From Meandrina meandrites (lineage: Eukaryota; Cnidaria; Anthozoa; Scleractinia; Meandrinidae), in assembly GCA_963693305.1 (NCBI GenBank), contig OY855905.1:37897637-37961636 (forward strand): DNA of 64,000 bases, written 5' to 3'. Below are positions 12,260 to 23,817 of the stretch, one piece after another. A model generated the notes under the pieces. The model saw nothing but the letters and a program-made list of their open reading frames with translations, was not told where the DNA came from and did not search any database. The translations under genes and the position numbers were made by a program. Every line of letters starts with the position of its first letter. The stretch's first letter is position 1.

Positions 12260-12326
12260 GCCCCTCCCCTCTCCCCCTCCCCCCCCCCCCCCAAAAAAAA
12301 AACAAACAAACAAACAAAACAAAACG
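12260..12326. repeat. Low-complexity C-run and (CAAA)n tract
   Basis: CCCCTCCCC-rich sequence runs into a C homopolymer, then an A run, then CAAA repeats, just upstream of BTB-Kelch paralogue A. No coding value. A 125-codon frame on the + strand that passes through it is a by-product of the repeat. Confidence 0.9.
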
Positions 12327-12587
12327 TGTGAACCAAGGAAAACTTCAAGTATTTTCAGGTTTGACAATTGCAAGTAACCAGAGGGGTGGGGGAAAAATGT
12401 TTCCAAAACCAACATAATGCATGCACTCACTTGCTGAATTTTGCAGAGCTCACATGCACATGGCTTTTAAAGGTTAGAAAAAAATGCTGAAAAAAATGAC
12501 GACTCTCTAGTTATTTGCATCGTGCATCATGACAAGGACAATGGCAAAACCAGTCAGCAGAGAACCATTTGCCACCATTTTAAGGAA

Positions 12588-12670
12588 GCAGCGTGGCCTA
12601 GTGGTGCTAGTGGTAAGGGCGCTGGACTTGTAATCCAGAGGTCCTGGGTTCAAATTTTCCTCCCTGCCAC
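12588..12670 (+). repeat. tRNA-derived SINE head (Thr-TGT-like)
   Basis: Starts GCAGCGTGGCCTAGTGGTGC (A-box), with an anticodon-like stem-loop CTGGA-CTTGTAA-TCCAG (anticodon TGT) and a B-box-like GGTTCAAATTT. The T stem does not pair (CCTGG against TTTCC) and the D-arm segment CTAGTGGT is duplicated, so this is not a working tRNA. Best read as a pol III-promoted SINE head or tRNA pseudogene. Confidence 0.65.
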
Positions 12671-14100
12671 TAGATCATTTTATAACCATGTTTAAATAAA
12701 GGTTATAACTTAATTGCTTACTTAGATGGATTTGTGTTCAGTGGTCACAAATTCAACTCCCTCACACTTTGTATATAGCCAACTGGTCTACCTCCCACCA
12801 GTTGGAATTCTTAACAAGTTTTGATATTTATTCATTTATTTATTCAAGGGCTTCAAATTATGTAAACGTCTGGTATATCAGTAAGTGTATCTACCTGATT
12901 AAGTTTTTTTTTTCATTGCCAAGTGACCTAATTAAAGTCAAATCCCTAATAGAGAGCTTGATAATAGACCTTCATCAGTAAAAGTATCTTACATCTAACT
13001 GCCATATAACAAAATCATGTAAAATTGTTGTAAATGGTTTAGACTTAGACCCAGGAGTATCAGCAACTCGTATGATTACACATGTCGACACATGTGATCA
13101 TCTGGGTGAAAGTCGTTCTCAAAAGAACTATTGTTGGTGACTGACATTTCAACAACCTGAGTAGAAGCCATGTTCAGAGTCAAGTGAAAAGTTGTTTGGC
13201 AATTGATAATGTTATAAGTCTAGTCTGTCACAACTGATACTATGACTTTCAGTTGAGTAAGACACGGGAGAAGTTTGGTGACGAGGTTTTGACATTTAAA
13301 CTACATTGTTGCCATGAGTAACCAGCGTAGTATCCATTGGTAACATATGCTTCACATGCCAAAAAAGCCCGCCAAATCATGGAACAGCTGAGTTCGACAA
13401 TTTACCATTGGAAACCGAGCCAGTTGCCCATGGTAACAACGCAGTTTCAACATCAAAACTTTGTTCCCAAACTTCCTTCATGCCTTACTCAACTGATAAT
13501 CGTAGTAGGTCAGTATTGGGCACCATCATGTTATTAGCTGTAAAAAGACTCATGTAAAGGCCACCAACAGTGATTGGTCAGTTATATTGGGCAGTTAGCC
13601 TTTTCACTGGGATTAGGGATTTCTGGCTCGCATGACTCGCATGGCTCGCTGGCTCGCATATTGTATACACTCTTCTAGAGTCAGTTGTTGAAAATTATAC
13701 TTTTTACTCAGCAAAGTCCCAGTCAATTCTGGACCATTCTGTGGTTAGTAAGTCAATGATGGTGAATGAATCGAAGTTTATCATGTAATCATCCCCAACC
13801 CTCCAAGTTAAGACCATTTTAGTCGCCATGGCGACTAAAATTTTGCAGCTGGCGACTAAATTGCAACCCAAGTCGCCAGTGTGGCGACTAAAATTGAGAA
13901 GAAGGATTGAGAGCGTGAGCTTAATTTAGCAACTAAAATTTTTCACTGGCGACCAAACTTGAGCAGTCGGTGGCCAAATGGCCACTAAGGAAAATAAACG
14001 GCACGCAATGCATGCAGAAGCGATGACGTTTCACAAGGGGTCTTTAAGACTTTTCAGGAAATTTGACAGAAAATTTCAAGAAAGTTAATAAAAATAGCTG
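12671..14100. other. Intergenic with GCGACTAAA repeats and a palindrome
   Basis: No gene recognised. Between 13817 and 13990 the motif GCGACTAAA recurs in both orientations. A perfect 24-bp palindrome centred on CCATGG occupies 13817-13840. Probably a decayed repeat. Confidence 0.45.
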
Positions 14101-15115
14101 ACAACTTCTGTGTTGAATGATTGTTCGACAAAAGTTGCGTTATGTTGCAGGGAGATATCTGATACTGACGACATATTATACAAGGTCAAACGCTGTCTTG
14201 AAATTAGCCATGTTCTAAACGAGCAGGGGACTGGGTACGAACATATTTTCTCTTCGGTACAAACATTCAATATCAATCGAATTGAAAAATGGGGCATGTC
14301 ATCTGAAAGAGCATCCAAAAATTAGTAGATTCACCAAATTTGACGGTTATTGGTTTAAACCCAAAGGCATGGTACACTTAGTATGGATTGGAGGGACAGG
14401 CATCCTCCAATCCATACTAAGCTCTCTTATTTTAAAAGTGTACCATGCCTTTGCGTTTAAACCAATAACCACCAAATTTGGTGAATTTACTAATTTTTGG
14501 ATGCTCTTTCAGATGACGTGCCCCAGTTTCAATTCAATCGATATTGAACATTCATACCAAGAAAAAATATGTTCGTACCCAGTCCCCTGCTCATTTAGAA
14601 CATGGCCAATTGTTGAGCCCTTTTGTTTTAAAAAAAATTAAAGATTTCTGTTTACTAAATCTTATAAAACACATCAAATATAATTAGTCTCTTTCACTTA
14701 TACTTAGAATTAGTCCTTTCTAACTGCCCGGGAGTATTTTGCTTTAAGTTCTATGCAGTGCTTTCTTGTTGAGTTAAACATGATTTCTTTTCTACTGACG
14801 TTTATTCCTGAACAACTTCTGTGTTGAATGACTGTTTGACAAAAGCTGTGTTATCTTGTAGCGCGACATCCGATACTGACGACATACGATACAAGGTCAA
14901 ACGCTGTCTTGAAAATGTTTAGCCCTTTTCTTTTAAAAAATGTAAAGATTTCTGTTTACTAAATCTAATAAAACACATCAAATATAATTTATGTCTTTCG
15001 TTTATACATAGAATCAGTCCTTTCTAACTGCCCGGGAGTATTTTGATTTGAGTTCTACGCCATGATTGCTTGTTGAGTTTTACTTGAATTCTTTTCTACT
15101 GACGTTTATCCCTGA
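14101..15115. repeat. Tandem duplication, one copy interrupted
   Basis: Copy 1 is 14101-14203 joined to 14610-14811; copy 2 is 14812-15115 and uninterrupted. Both begin ACAACTTCTGTGTTGAATGA and end TTCTACTGACGTTTATYCCT. Copy 1 carries a 406-bp hairpin element; copy 2 keeps the matching empty site. The copies differ at scattered positions, so the duplication is not very recent. No protein recognised. Confidence 0.85.
14204..14609. mobile_element. 406-bp hairpin element
   Basis: An almost complete inverted repeat with arms of about 190 nt around a short loop near 14398. The ends read TTAGCCATGTTCTAAACGAG at the left and, reverse-complemented, TTGGCCATGTTCTAAATGAG at the right. The uninterrupted paralogous site at about 14911 shows where it sits. 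No clear target-site duplication and no coding capacity. Probably a foldback MITE. Confidence 0.8.
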
Positions 15116-15330
15116 AGTTAGTTCCAAATTCTATTCGGTTCTAGAAAGATCGGTCGATTGCAACAGGCAACAGATCCCGTCCGTCCACTCGCATGACGAC
15201 AAGAACAAGAACACAAACCATGCACCTAGTTCCCAATGCTCTTCGGTTCAATTCAGGGAGTAATCGCGCTCACACCGTAACACCAAACATTCCATAAATT
15301 CCATCGCTTTTTCGCTTTACAGCATTAACC

Positions 15331-15355
15331 GATGACGTCATTATATGACGTCATC
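15331..15355. promoter_or_regulatory. Twin CRE-like sites
   Basis: Two perfect TGACGTCA octamers (the CREB/ATF consensus) nine bases apart, forming a near-palindrome. They lie 3.7 kb upstream of BTB-Kelch paralogue B. Function is unproven and the pair could belong to a repeat. Confidence 0.3.
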
Positions 15356-16469
15356 GCTTAAAAATAAACTTGGAGGGTTGATCCCTTGTTTTGGCCAAGA
15401 ACATTGAACCAAAAGGTTATCCAAATGAGAAAAAAATAGATAATCAAAGTTTACATGTCTTCAGTATCACCTTCATAAAATATTATTTTGAAACGTTCGA
15501 TGATAAAAATTTAAGATTCCCAGTGATTTTGAAGTTAAGACTTATCTGAGCTTACATGTAACCTATAAATTAATTTAAGCTTATACAGTATAATTAAATT
15601 TTTCCTTCCGAACTAGCTATTGAACGATTTCCACTTAAAAAAAATTTCAAGGCAACATGAAGGTTACTTTATTGTACGGCATCTTGTACAGTAGACTAAA
15701 TAATCGATCTAACTCTTAAGGTTGCATGTATGTAAGCTATAAAGCTAACGAAATTTATTAAAAATATAGTAGAGTTGTGCACGGTAGATCAAATGTTCCA
15801 GAATGTTCACAACTGACTTTATCTTTATATCATACCTCGTTTGTAGTTTCCTATCCATGAGGCAACAGTGTAAGAAAGCGTCACTCCACTTCATATCATG
15901 AGGTATCGATCTTTTATAGAAATCAAGGCTGGGCTACTTAGAAACACGAAAAATTCTGGCAAAAGGTATTTTAGATTCCATTGTGGCAAAAGCCATATTG
16001 AAATCACTCGGTTGGAAGACTGGAAATGAAAACGCCTAACTTCGGATAGCCTTCGGGTAAAGTCCGGAAGTTGTCGGATTGTCGACTGTGCAAAAACAAA
16101 AGATGGCGGATTGAATCAGCGATCGAACGGAAGAAAAATATGGAAAAATAACGGGCTATGAACAGTCTAAAATACTGCCAAAGTGGACTATCCAAGCCAT
16201 AAAAGCAGATAAAAGGTAAGATATCGTTTCAAGGAAAAGGGTTTTATTGAATCCCCCTGTGTTCCCTGGCCCTGAGGAGAAGTACTGACAGAGTATAATC
16301 TGTGTGAGAATATATTATATCCAGGTTCTACAATACATGCAGTGCACTTATCAGAGTTAATAGGTATAATTTAGGCATTTGTTAGTTTTTATGAAAATCC
16401 TCAAATTAAATCAAATCCCCTACCTAGGTCACTAATCTATTATATACTGATCAAATTGAAACTTGACCA
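15356..16469. other. Intergenic, AT-rich
   Basis: No coding block, repeat pair or RNA gene recognised on either strand. Confidence 0.4.
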
Positions 16470-16470
16470 T

Positions 16471-16489
16471 CCCCCCCCCCCCCCCCCCC
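16471..16489 (+). repeat. Poly-C homopolymer
   Basis: A run of 19 C. Likely to vary in length and to be error-prone in assembly. Confidence 0.95.
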
Positions 16490-16741
16490 AGCAGGCATTT
16501 GCCCGGGGGTCAGGGATTTGACAGCTATAGTTGCTATTGGGGTGGGATTCGAGCAAATTGCCTCGATTGTGTGTTTGTAATTCCTTGCGGTTGCGCAGTT
16601 ATGTTTGTGGCTCCTAATATTGTTATTGGCTGCAACAAAAGGGCCAGCAAAAGCTGTGCTCTACATATTTTGAAGACAAATGTATTGTTTAGTTGTGAAT
16701 ATTTTGGATATAAATCACACTCCAAAAGGAAATATTGAATA

Positions 16742-17629
16742 TAATACATGGTTGCTTGGAGATATGAAATTTGTCTTCAAGTGTCTCAACTCGATATCTC
16801 ACTGATGAGATATAGTGACGGACAAAAGACTGACCCCCAGTCCATGGACTACCCCGATGGACTACCCAAATGGACTTACCCCTAAAAAATCCTATTTTGT
16901 CACCTGGGAGCTGGCTCCCAGGGACCAGGGACCAATACTTTTAAGAATATATTGTGTTACCCTTACAATATAAAGAGCTAACCATAAACAGGCTAACCGA
17001 AGTGCATAGCAGTGAATAGTAGGCTAACCAGAGTTCATAGTAGGCTAACAAGAGTGAAAAATAGGCTAACGGAAGTGATCAGTAGCAACGAAAAACAGTG
17101 CTGTAGGCAGGGAGGTGCAATGGGTGCATCCACACCCCATAACGTGCCGCAATGGTCCGCTTAATCTGAGAGGGAGGGTCAAAATGACTCTCAGAATGAA
17201 GGAAAAGTCCACAGACTTCAACAACTTGATTTTTCAAAATTTCCCGGGGAAATATACCCCTGGATCCCCCTAGAAGCTCATGCTGTTGCGTTGGCACCCA
17301 CCCAAGCAAAATCCTGCTTACAGCCCTGAATTTTTAATAACTAAAATAGCTAACCGCACTCATTCCCAGTACCTTTCAAGGTCGGTGCCATTCCTGTATT
17401 TAGGCATTTAAGTGTCAGTGAGGATGAAAATAAAGAAGGCGCATGCAATGTAAGTATAGAAATAGCAGTTCTTTCAATACTACTCATTCAAAACAGGATT
17501 TCTTAAGGGTATTCCATTTTAGGGTAGTCCATTTTGGTAGTCCATCGGGGTAGTCCATGGACTGGGGGTCAGTCTTTTGTGAGTTGAGGAGGGAAGAGAA
17601 ACTTAATATCTCCAAGCAACCATGTATTA
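16742..17629. mobile_element. TIR element with AGGCTAACC repeats
   Basis: Terminal inverted repeats begin TAATACATGGTTGCTTGGAG. They are followed by a second inverted block containing GACTGACCCCCAGTCCATGG, present at 16827 and, inverted, at about 17550. Between 16978 and 17075 the motif AGGCTAAC recurs about four times. The interior is non-coding and related to part of the element at 43427-44150. Non-autonomous. Confidence 0.75.
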
Positions 17630-18467
17630 CTTTGCTTATTATATACATATATTGAAGTTTTTGATGATTTTCAAAAGATTCCAAACAGTTTCTGAAGATT
17701 CTCTGAATAATTTTTGTCAGAAGGTCATACAAACATTTCTGAAGACCTTTCTGAAATATTTTTCCAAAGATCACAGAAGATTTCCAAAGTTTGCCAAAGA
17801 CTTCTGAGGAACTAGTAAAATGGTCAAACATGCCATCAACAAGTTATCACTGTCACCACAGTAAAATGATCATAATTTAACTTCACTTGTGTTCAATAAT
17901 TTTATGGTAAAAAAAAAACAGTACAGTTTGTATATTAATAAATACACTTCTTCTGTTCTATTATTTGCTTATTTTTCCCATTTTTGTTCTGAGGATTGGG
18001 AAATTTGATTGACCTACTTGACCATTTTGTGGGGCATTTGAACACCATTTTTCATCCTGGAGGATGGGAATTTGAACAACCAGAACTTTAAACAGACAAA
18101 TGCCCAGAGGTAAATGCTGGGGGTGGTGGGGAGGGGCTGGATATCGAAGTTTCGGTTTGATTGGTACATTACAAATCATTAAATTACAACCAAGTCTTGT
18201 TATTTCCCTGAATGCTTTTTGTATAAATTATTTCTGAAGCATATAAAACATTTTACATGTTTCAGTATAATTACAAGATTCAAACAAATCTAACCCGCAC
18301 AATATCCACATATTGAGGTGTTTTGCATTTTACCTCCCAAAGGAACAAGAAATTCATGGAGCTTCTTTTCAAGCACACAAGACAGCTACATGTTTCAACC
18401 CCATATGGGTTTCTGATATTACTCGTTTTGTCAAACAAATTGTATTTAAGGCTAAAGCATTCAATAG
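17630..18467. other. Intergenic, AT-rich
   Basis: No gene recognised. Short frames near 17600-17830 overlap the TIR element edge and are low complexity. Confidence 0.4.
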
Positions 18468-18623
18468 TTAGTTCTCTTCACGCCATGAGGGGCATAAGGC
18501 TGTAACTGTCTCTCGCCAACTAGCCCTGTCTTGCGCTGCGCCCCTGACTTCCGACCAGCTGGACCATCTCTTTTGCCTGGATTCTTTTTCCACTGTCCTC
18601 CTCCATGTGGTTTTAGGTCGTCC
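18468..18623 (-). pseudogene. Non-LTR retrotransposon C-terminal fragment
   Basis: A 51-codon minus-strand frame ending in TAA. It reads GRPKTTWRRTVEKES, then W..WSEVRGAAQDRASWRETV. This basic, Trp-rich tail is familiar from the C-terminus of LINE-type ORF2 proteins in metazoan genomes. No upstream reverse transcriptase is present, so it is a 5'-truncated dead copy. A second, different retroelement remnant lies at 35367-35690. Confidence 0.6.
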
Positions 18624-19035
18624 AAAGCATTCAATATGACCTTACTATTCAATTAAACTTTACTTTTTTATACATATAGGTTTGACACTAAAATAATTTT
18701 TCATTAAAATTGCATTATCAATAATACTTTGTTGTTTAAAATGTTATTGTGACATAGAGCAGGCATCCACACATCTGTGTTATCACATCGGTAAGAACTT
18801 AGCAGCTGTTACAGTTTATATAATGTACAGTAGTTTTTCCCTAAATGTTTTGTACTAAAATGCTTTTAGTGTATTCACCAGAAATGAATGTTTTTCTTTC
18901 ATGGACAAGGTCCCACAGTGTACCATCAAGTTGAGGATGTCATGTGATGTGACTTCTCTGCAGAGGAGATGCTAGCTCTAAGATGACAACAGAATGTAGT
19001 GCTCATTATAAGCTTCAGAAGGGCACTTCAAGGAA

Positions 19036-21453
19036 ATGGGTGTCTTGTTATCCAAATGTAAATGTATTGAACCTTCAGCCACCACTGATTCAGACCCTTC
19101 TGAAACAGAAAAAGAAAATACAATAAATGAGAAAGAAATTGAGTTGCTGTTATCACAGAAGTTGGCAAGTGAGAAGCCGGACACTGATGAGTATGGCATC
19201 TTGCTTGCTGAAACTCTAAACAGTTTTAGGCATCAGGGACTGTTTGTTGATTTTAAAATTGTAGTTAGTGGAAAGGATTTTCTTGTACACAAGAATGTGT
19301 TGGCTGCCAGCTGTAACTTCTTTAGAGACTTGTTCAAAGTATCAAAATCCGCTGTTCGTTATGAACTTATAAATGTGGACCACAGTGCTGTGGAGCATGT
19401 TCTCAATTTTTTGTACACGGGAAAATGCAGACTACAGGGTCATCAGAATGCCGAATCAGCACTCCGGGTGGCAGATATCTTGGGTATTCGAGATTTACAA
19501 GAATCTTTAGGAGGATACCTTGCCTCCGCGAAAGAAACATCTGAAGATACTGGTATCCAAGAAGAATTCTTTGCATGTCATGAAGTGACAATTCTGAAAG
19601 CAATGAAAGAACTTTGGGTTGAAGGACTGTTTTGTGACCTCACATTGACTACTAACTATGGAAGGATTGTTCCAGTTCACAAGAATGTTTTAGCAGCTAT
19701 CAGCTGTTATTTTCAAGGTCTATTTAGGTCTGACATGAAAGAGGTTCACGAAAACAATGTTGACTTTGGAATGGTCAATGAAACGATTGTCAAGAAGCTA
19801 CTGAATTTTATCTATAGTGGAAAGATTTCCATCACTTTTGACAATGTAAGGAGCTTGCTGCAAGCTAGTGACTATTTGCTGATAGAGCACTTGAGAACAA
19901 CCATTGTTGCGTTTTTAAAAGGTTCCGCTACAATATCAAATTTTTGGCAGATATTTGATTTTGTAAAATCGTTTAGTTGCCTGAATGAGATTCACTCAGA
20001 CGTTTTGCAGTTGACTTGTGGCCATTACTGGGAAATCGCACAATCAGATGAGTTTTTAGAAATCACTGAAGAAGACCTGAAGTGCTTTCTATCAAATGAT
20101 GAAATTGTGTCCAGTGAGACCCAGATGTTAGAATCACTGATCAGTTGGTACAAATATTCAAAGCCTCAAAGAGAAGAATCCTTTAAGAGACTTCTCTGTC
20201 GTGTTCACATGACTAGCGTTCCAGATGTGTACCTGAAATTTCTTGCTGAAAGAGAAGGTATTGAAGATTTACATTCTTACACTGGCCACCAACTTAGAGC
20301 AAAGGTTTCATTAGATGACTTGAAAAGAACTGCGCACTTCTACAACCTCGTAGTACTTGGATTTTCTCGGGATCCTGATTGCTCAGGCAACCAACTGTTT
20401 TACTGGCTTCCCTTTGCTGGTCCTTGGTCATACATCACTTCTCCATACAGTTTTGAACCAACTACCCCTGTAATTTTCACTGGTGACACTTTGTATCTAC
20501 AGTGGTACGGATTCAACCCTCAACTTACTTACTTTTGCAACCCTTTGAGTGCTAAACATTTTAAGCATCACTCTTCTTTGTGCTCTGCTACTCTGACAGA
20601 GCACCTTCCCAATGCACCTCAGGTTGGTACTGCAGTTGCATTTGGAAACTGCATCTATTTCATAGGAGGAAATGTTAATTATGAAGCCAGCAGCACTGTT
20701 CGACGATTCAACATCGAGAATCAATCTTGGGAGTCTGTTTCATGCATGCAAGAACGGCGTTATTACCACGCTGCTATCAACTATAGGGAAAGGTACATTT
20801 ACGTCTTTGGGGGCATTGTAGGTCAGGCACTTGTAGACCGCATTTACAAGTCAACGGTTGAGAGGTATGATCCACAGGAAGACTCCTGGTCGTATGTGGC
20901 ATCCATGCACCAACCTCGACGGGAAGGCTTGGCATGTGTGTTTGGTGACAAGATCTTTTTGGTGGGAGGAGAAAGCGCAGAATGTGCTTGTGCACCCAAA
21001 TGTGAAGTTTATGACCCAATTACTGATGTGTGGCAGATGGGTTGTTTTCAGATAAAAGAAGTTTTTACCTTAAAACCATGCACAGACACTGGAACCTTCA
21101 ACGTTGAAATGCTCTGCGATGACAACTTCAATGGTAGCAGTATTACAACGGAGCCAGACCCTTTTGAACTCAAAGTTTGCGTACCACATGACGAGGAACT
21201 CTACAACCATGCTTACCTCTACTCGCCCTCTGTAACATGCTGTAATGGGTTTATTGTAGTCTTTGGTTTTGGTTCATTTGATAAGAAAAACTTTAGGTTA
21301 CCATTTTACTTTGTGGACCCAGAAACTGGCAATTTTAGAATCTTGTATTCGCTACCATCATGGCCCAGTCAGGAGACATCACGTGGGATCATTGTGCCCC
21401 TTAATCGAGGGGACATGATCAAGGCACTTGAGGACTACCCTGGAAACATATGA
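19036..21453 (+). CDS. BTB-BTB-BACK-Kelch protein with acylation-type N-terminus (paralogue B)
   Basis: Single-exon, 805 aa, from an ATG with purine at -3 and G at +4. The N-terminus MGVLLSKCKC is a near-ideal myristoylation (Gly2, Ser6) plus palmitoylation (Cys8, Cys10) signal. BTB1 is at about 58-160, BTB2 at about 188-295 with the CUL3-contact MKE at 234-236, BACK at about 300-405, and Kelch repeats at about 525-690 (CIYFIGG, YIYVFGG, KIFLVGG). Both paralogues end with a conserved block (FYFVD.ETG.F..L then GDMIKAL or RDMIKAL). Similarity to paralogue A runs the full length and includes a 23-residue identical block in BTB2. The two genes are divergently oriented, consistent with an inverted duplication. 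A polyadenylation signal AATAAA lies at 21575-21580. The expected role is as a CUL3 substrate adaptor at a membrane; the substrate cannot be inferred. Confidence 0.92.
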   Translation: MGVLLSKCKCIEPSATTDSDPSETEKENTINEKEIELLLSQKLASEKPDTDEYGILLAETLNSFRHQGLFVDFKIVVSGKDFLVHKNVLAASCNFFRDLFKVSKSAVRYELINVDHSAVEHVLNFLYTGKCRLQGHQNAESALRVADILGIRDLQESLGGYLASAKETSEDTGIQEEFFACHEVTILKAMKELWVEGLFCDLTLTTNYGRIVPVHKNVLAAISCYFQGLFRSDMKEVHENNVDFGMVNETIVKKLLNFIYSGKISITFDNVRSLLQASDYLLIEHLRTTIVAFLKGSATISNFWQIFDFVKSFSCLNEIHSDVLQLTCGHYWEIAQSDEFLEITEEDLKCFLSNDEIVSSETQMLESLISWYKYSKPQREESFKRLLCRVHMTSVPDVYLKFLAEREGIEDLHSYTGHQLRAKVSLDDLKRTAHFYNLVVLGFSRDPDCSGNQLFYWLPFAGPWSYITSPYSFEPTTPVIFTGDTLYLQWYGFNPQLTYFCNPLSAKHFKHHSSLCSATLTEHLPNAPQVGTAVAFGNCIYFIGGNVNYEASSTVRRFNIENQSWESVSCMQERRYYHAAINYRERYIYVFGGIVGQALVDRIYKSTVERYDPQEDSWSYVASMHQPRREGLACVFGDKIFLVGGESAECACAPKCEVYDPITDVWQMGCFQIKEVFTLKPCTDTGTFNVEMLCDDNFNGSSITTEPDPFELKVCVPHDEELYNHAYLYSPSVTCCNGFIVVFGFGSFDKKNFRLPFYFVDPETGNFRILYSLPSWPSQETSRGIIVPLNRGDMIKALEDYPGNI

Positions 21454-22418
21454 CAATATATCGTTTGTTAGAAAAACCTGAACCACTCTAACTCTGACAG
21501 CAAAGAGCAACAACTATTATAAGGACAAGAACAGGAAAACCGAAAACCCTGGCTATAGACAGGTAAACATGCATAATAAAAAGTATAAATGTGACAGGGG
21601 ATCTCTTGGGAAAGGTTTGAGAAACTTGCTGGGAAGTCTTGGAAATTTTTTGGGAAAAGATCGTTGTCCTGATGTCTTTTCTATACGACCACAGAAATGC
21701 TTTTATTCTAGGCATTTGAACTAGAATTGCAACATGTAAAAGTGAAGATCGTAACTGGCTTTACCGTTTCTTTACTGGCACAAAAATTCTGCTGCTGCCA
21801 ACAGTTTGCGAAGAATGCTTACTAGGAAAATAAACTCTTCAAAAAATAAACTCAGATCTAAATATATGCTTGTACCTCCCAACTGTAAAATGTTACAACG
21901 GCTGGTGGTGATTTCTAGATACATGTTGTTACGAGAGACAATATGCATTTTTAACCAACTGAAATTGTTTCAAATCAATATAGATGTATATGAACGCATG
22001 CTCGCGTTCCTCAAAATCTGATAGTCTGAAAAGTTAAGAACTGTGCTAGGCTAGCGTGGAGATCTAGAATAGTGTGATGTTTCACTCAGGCCCTCAACAA
22101 TTATATTTGATTTTCGTTCTTTTTACCGTACATTCAGTGTACATTAACAAAAGCTAGCTTTTTGCAAGAGAGTATTCACTTCATACTCTCTTGCTCTTTG
22201 TTATATAATAAACATCAACTTGCCGGCAAAGGCTGCCCCATGTCACTATTTTTTCAACAAATGAACAGTTATAGAAACTTTAACAAAGCCTCTTCGTGTA
22301 AAATCTCATGTTTGATTTCTTGATCATATCTGGTAAGAGGATTTGAATTGCGATCCTTACTTTGGCGAGCACCGCAGCAAACGCTTGAAGTAAAAACTAT
22401 GAAATTGTTTGTTTCTCC
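21454..22418. other. 3' flank of BTB-Kelch paralogue B
   Basis: 3' untranslated region and flank with AATAAA at 21575-21580 and further A/T-rich runs. Nothing else recognised. Confidence 0.4.
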
Positions 22419-22555
22419 GAGCACGGGTGGTACAGTGGTGAGAGCGCTCCCCTCCCACCAATATGGTCCGGGTTCGATTCCCGGACGACTCTGGTTGAGT
22501 TTGTTGTTGATCTCGTCCTAACTCCGAGGGTTTTTCTCCTGGCTCCGAGATCTGA
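22419..22555 (+). repeat. tRNA-derived SINE
   Basis: A tRNA-like head with an A-box GGTGGTACAGTGGTGAGAGC and a well-paired T arm TCCGG-GTTCGATT-CCCGGA containing a B-box. The anticodon arm is degenerate. A non-tRNA body follows (GGTTGAGTTTGTTGTTGATC, then TCCGAGGGTTTTTCTCCTGG). The structure is typical of tRNA-derived SINEs. It sits between BTB-Kelch B and Syt-B. Confidence 0.7.
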
Positions 22556-23817
22556 GGTCTATTTCATACAAAAATCGCGTTTTTAGTTAGCAATAGTTTC
22601 GTTTTTGAAAAGATCGTACTTTAAAATTGGCTTTATCAGTTGCATCTTACTCGCTACACCCACCCCCCCCCCCCCCCACCCCCTCTCCCCCGGCCGATTA
22701 ACGTGCAGTATCAATAGCTGGGAACAGGATTCTGATACGTTAAACACATAATTGTTTACATTCAGTAATTATCAACTCATTTCCCAAACTCAGGCCAAGT
22801 TTTGCAAAAAAGGGCATAATACTAATAGTAACTATTCCAAAGTAATAAAGACCCAAAAGACTCAATCTTCAATAAATTGGCTCTCAAATACGATCTTAAC
22901 TCGACTGCTTAGCTATTGGGACTAGTGGATTCGCTGGAAACTGTTTTCTTTCCAACGTTTCAGTGCACCCCGTGGCTAGTCTGCATTCTAATATGTCTAA
23001 TATCAAAGCCGTCCACGCGGCTATCGTGACGATGGTCTAATTGAACAATAGTTCCACGCCAGCAGAAAACACAAATGCGTGTTTCATCGTAGAAACAAGC
23101 GACACGCAGAGACAAAGAGACAACAGGAGAAGTGCGGACAGATTTGCCTGATCACAGGTTCGTTTGTACTTGTTAGCAGTTATTTTAGTTAGTAATTTCT
23201 CCAATTGTTTTATCAAGTGGGCTTATTTGTATGTGACATTGATTGATTGATCACGTTCACTTAGTTCTTGTTAACAACCTTTACAATAGTTGGCTTTGTA
23301 TTCGAACACTAATTTGCACTTCCCCGCACTGCATTGTTTAACTCGAAACTTAACATCGTTGTTTCTCTCCCTTTCTTAATCCGGCTTCCGGTCTTTAAAG
23401 GAGAAGTTTCTAACATATAACTACTGAAGGCGTGCATATGTCCCGGATCATCAGCGCACCATCAGCCATAGCTGGAATAATTATTATGAATGATCATGAA
23501 ATGTTGGACTCTTCTTACCCAAATGATTCTGAGCCAAGTTGGAAAGGCCAATATCTTTGCCATTTTGTAATTCGAGGGAAATTCGTGATGCGAGTGAAAA
23601 CCCGAAAACCGTGAATTTTATACATTTTTAATCTTCTTTTTTATAACGGTCGGTCATAATTCATAATTTATAGCGGAGCTAAAATTTCTAAAGAGTGTAA
23701 CCTAATTTCAAGTTTCCACCACGTGCAAAACTAAGATCACGGCAAAATAAATGTGTGAAAAGAAGGAAGAGCCAAGCGCTTATATCTTTATTTACAATTT
23801 TTTGAAAGTGGACTTAA
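22556..23817. other. Intergenic
   Basis: Contains a C-rich tract near 22658-22690. No gene recognised. A 60-codon + frame at 23432 has no family signature. Confidence 0.4.

Noticed and set aside
12588..12670. Functional tRNA-Thr(TGT)
   Set aside because: The anticodon arm is good, but the T stem does not pair and the D region is duplicated, as in tRNA-derived repeats.
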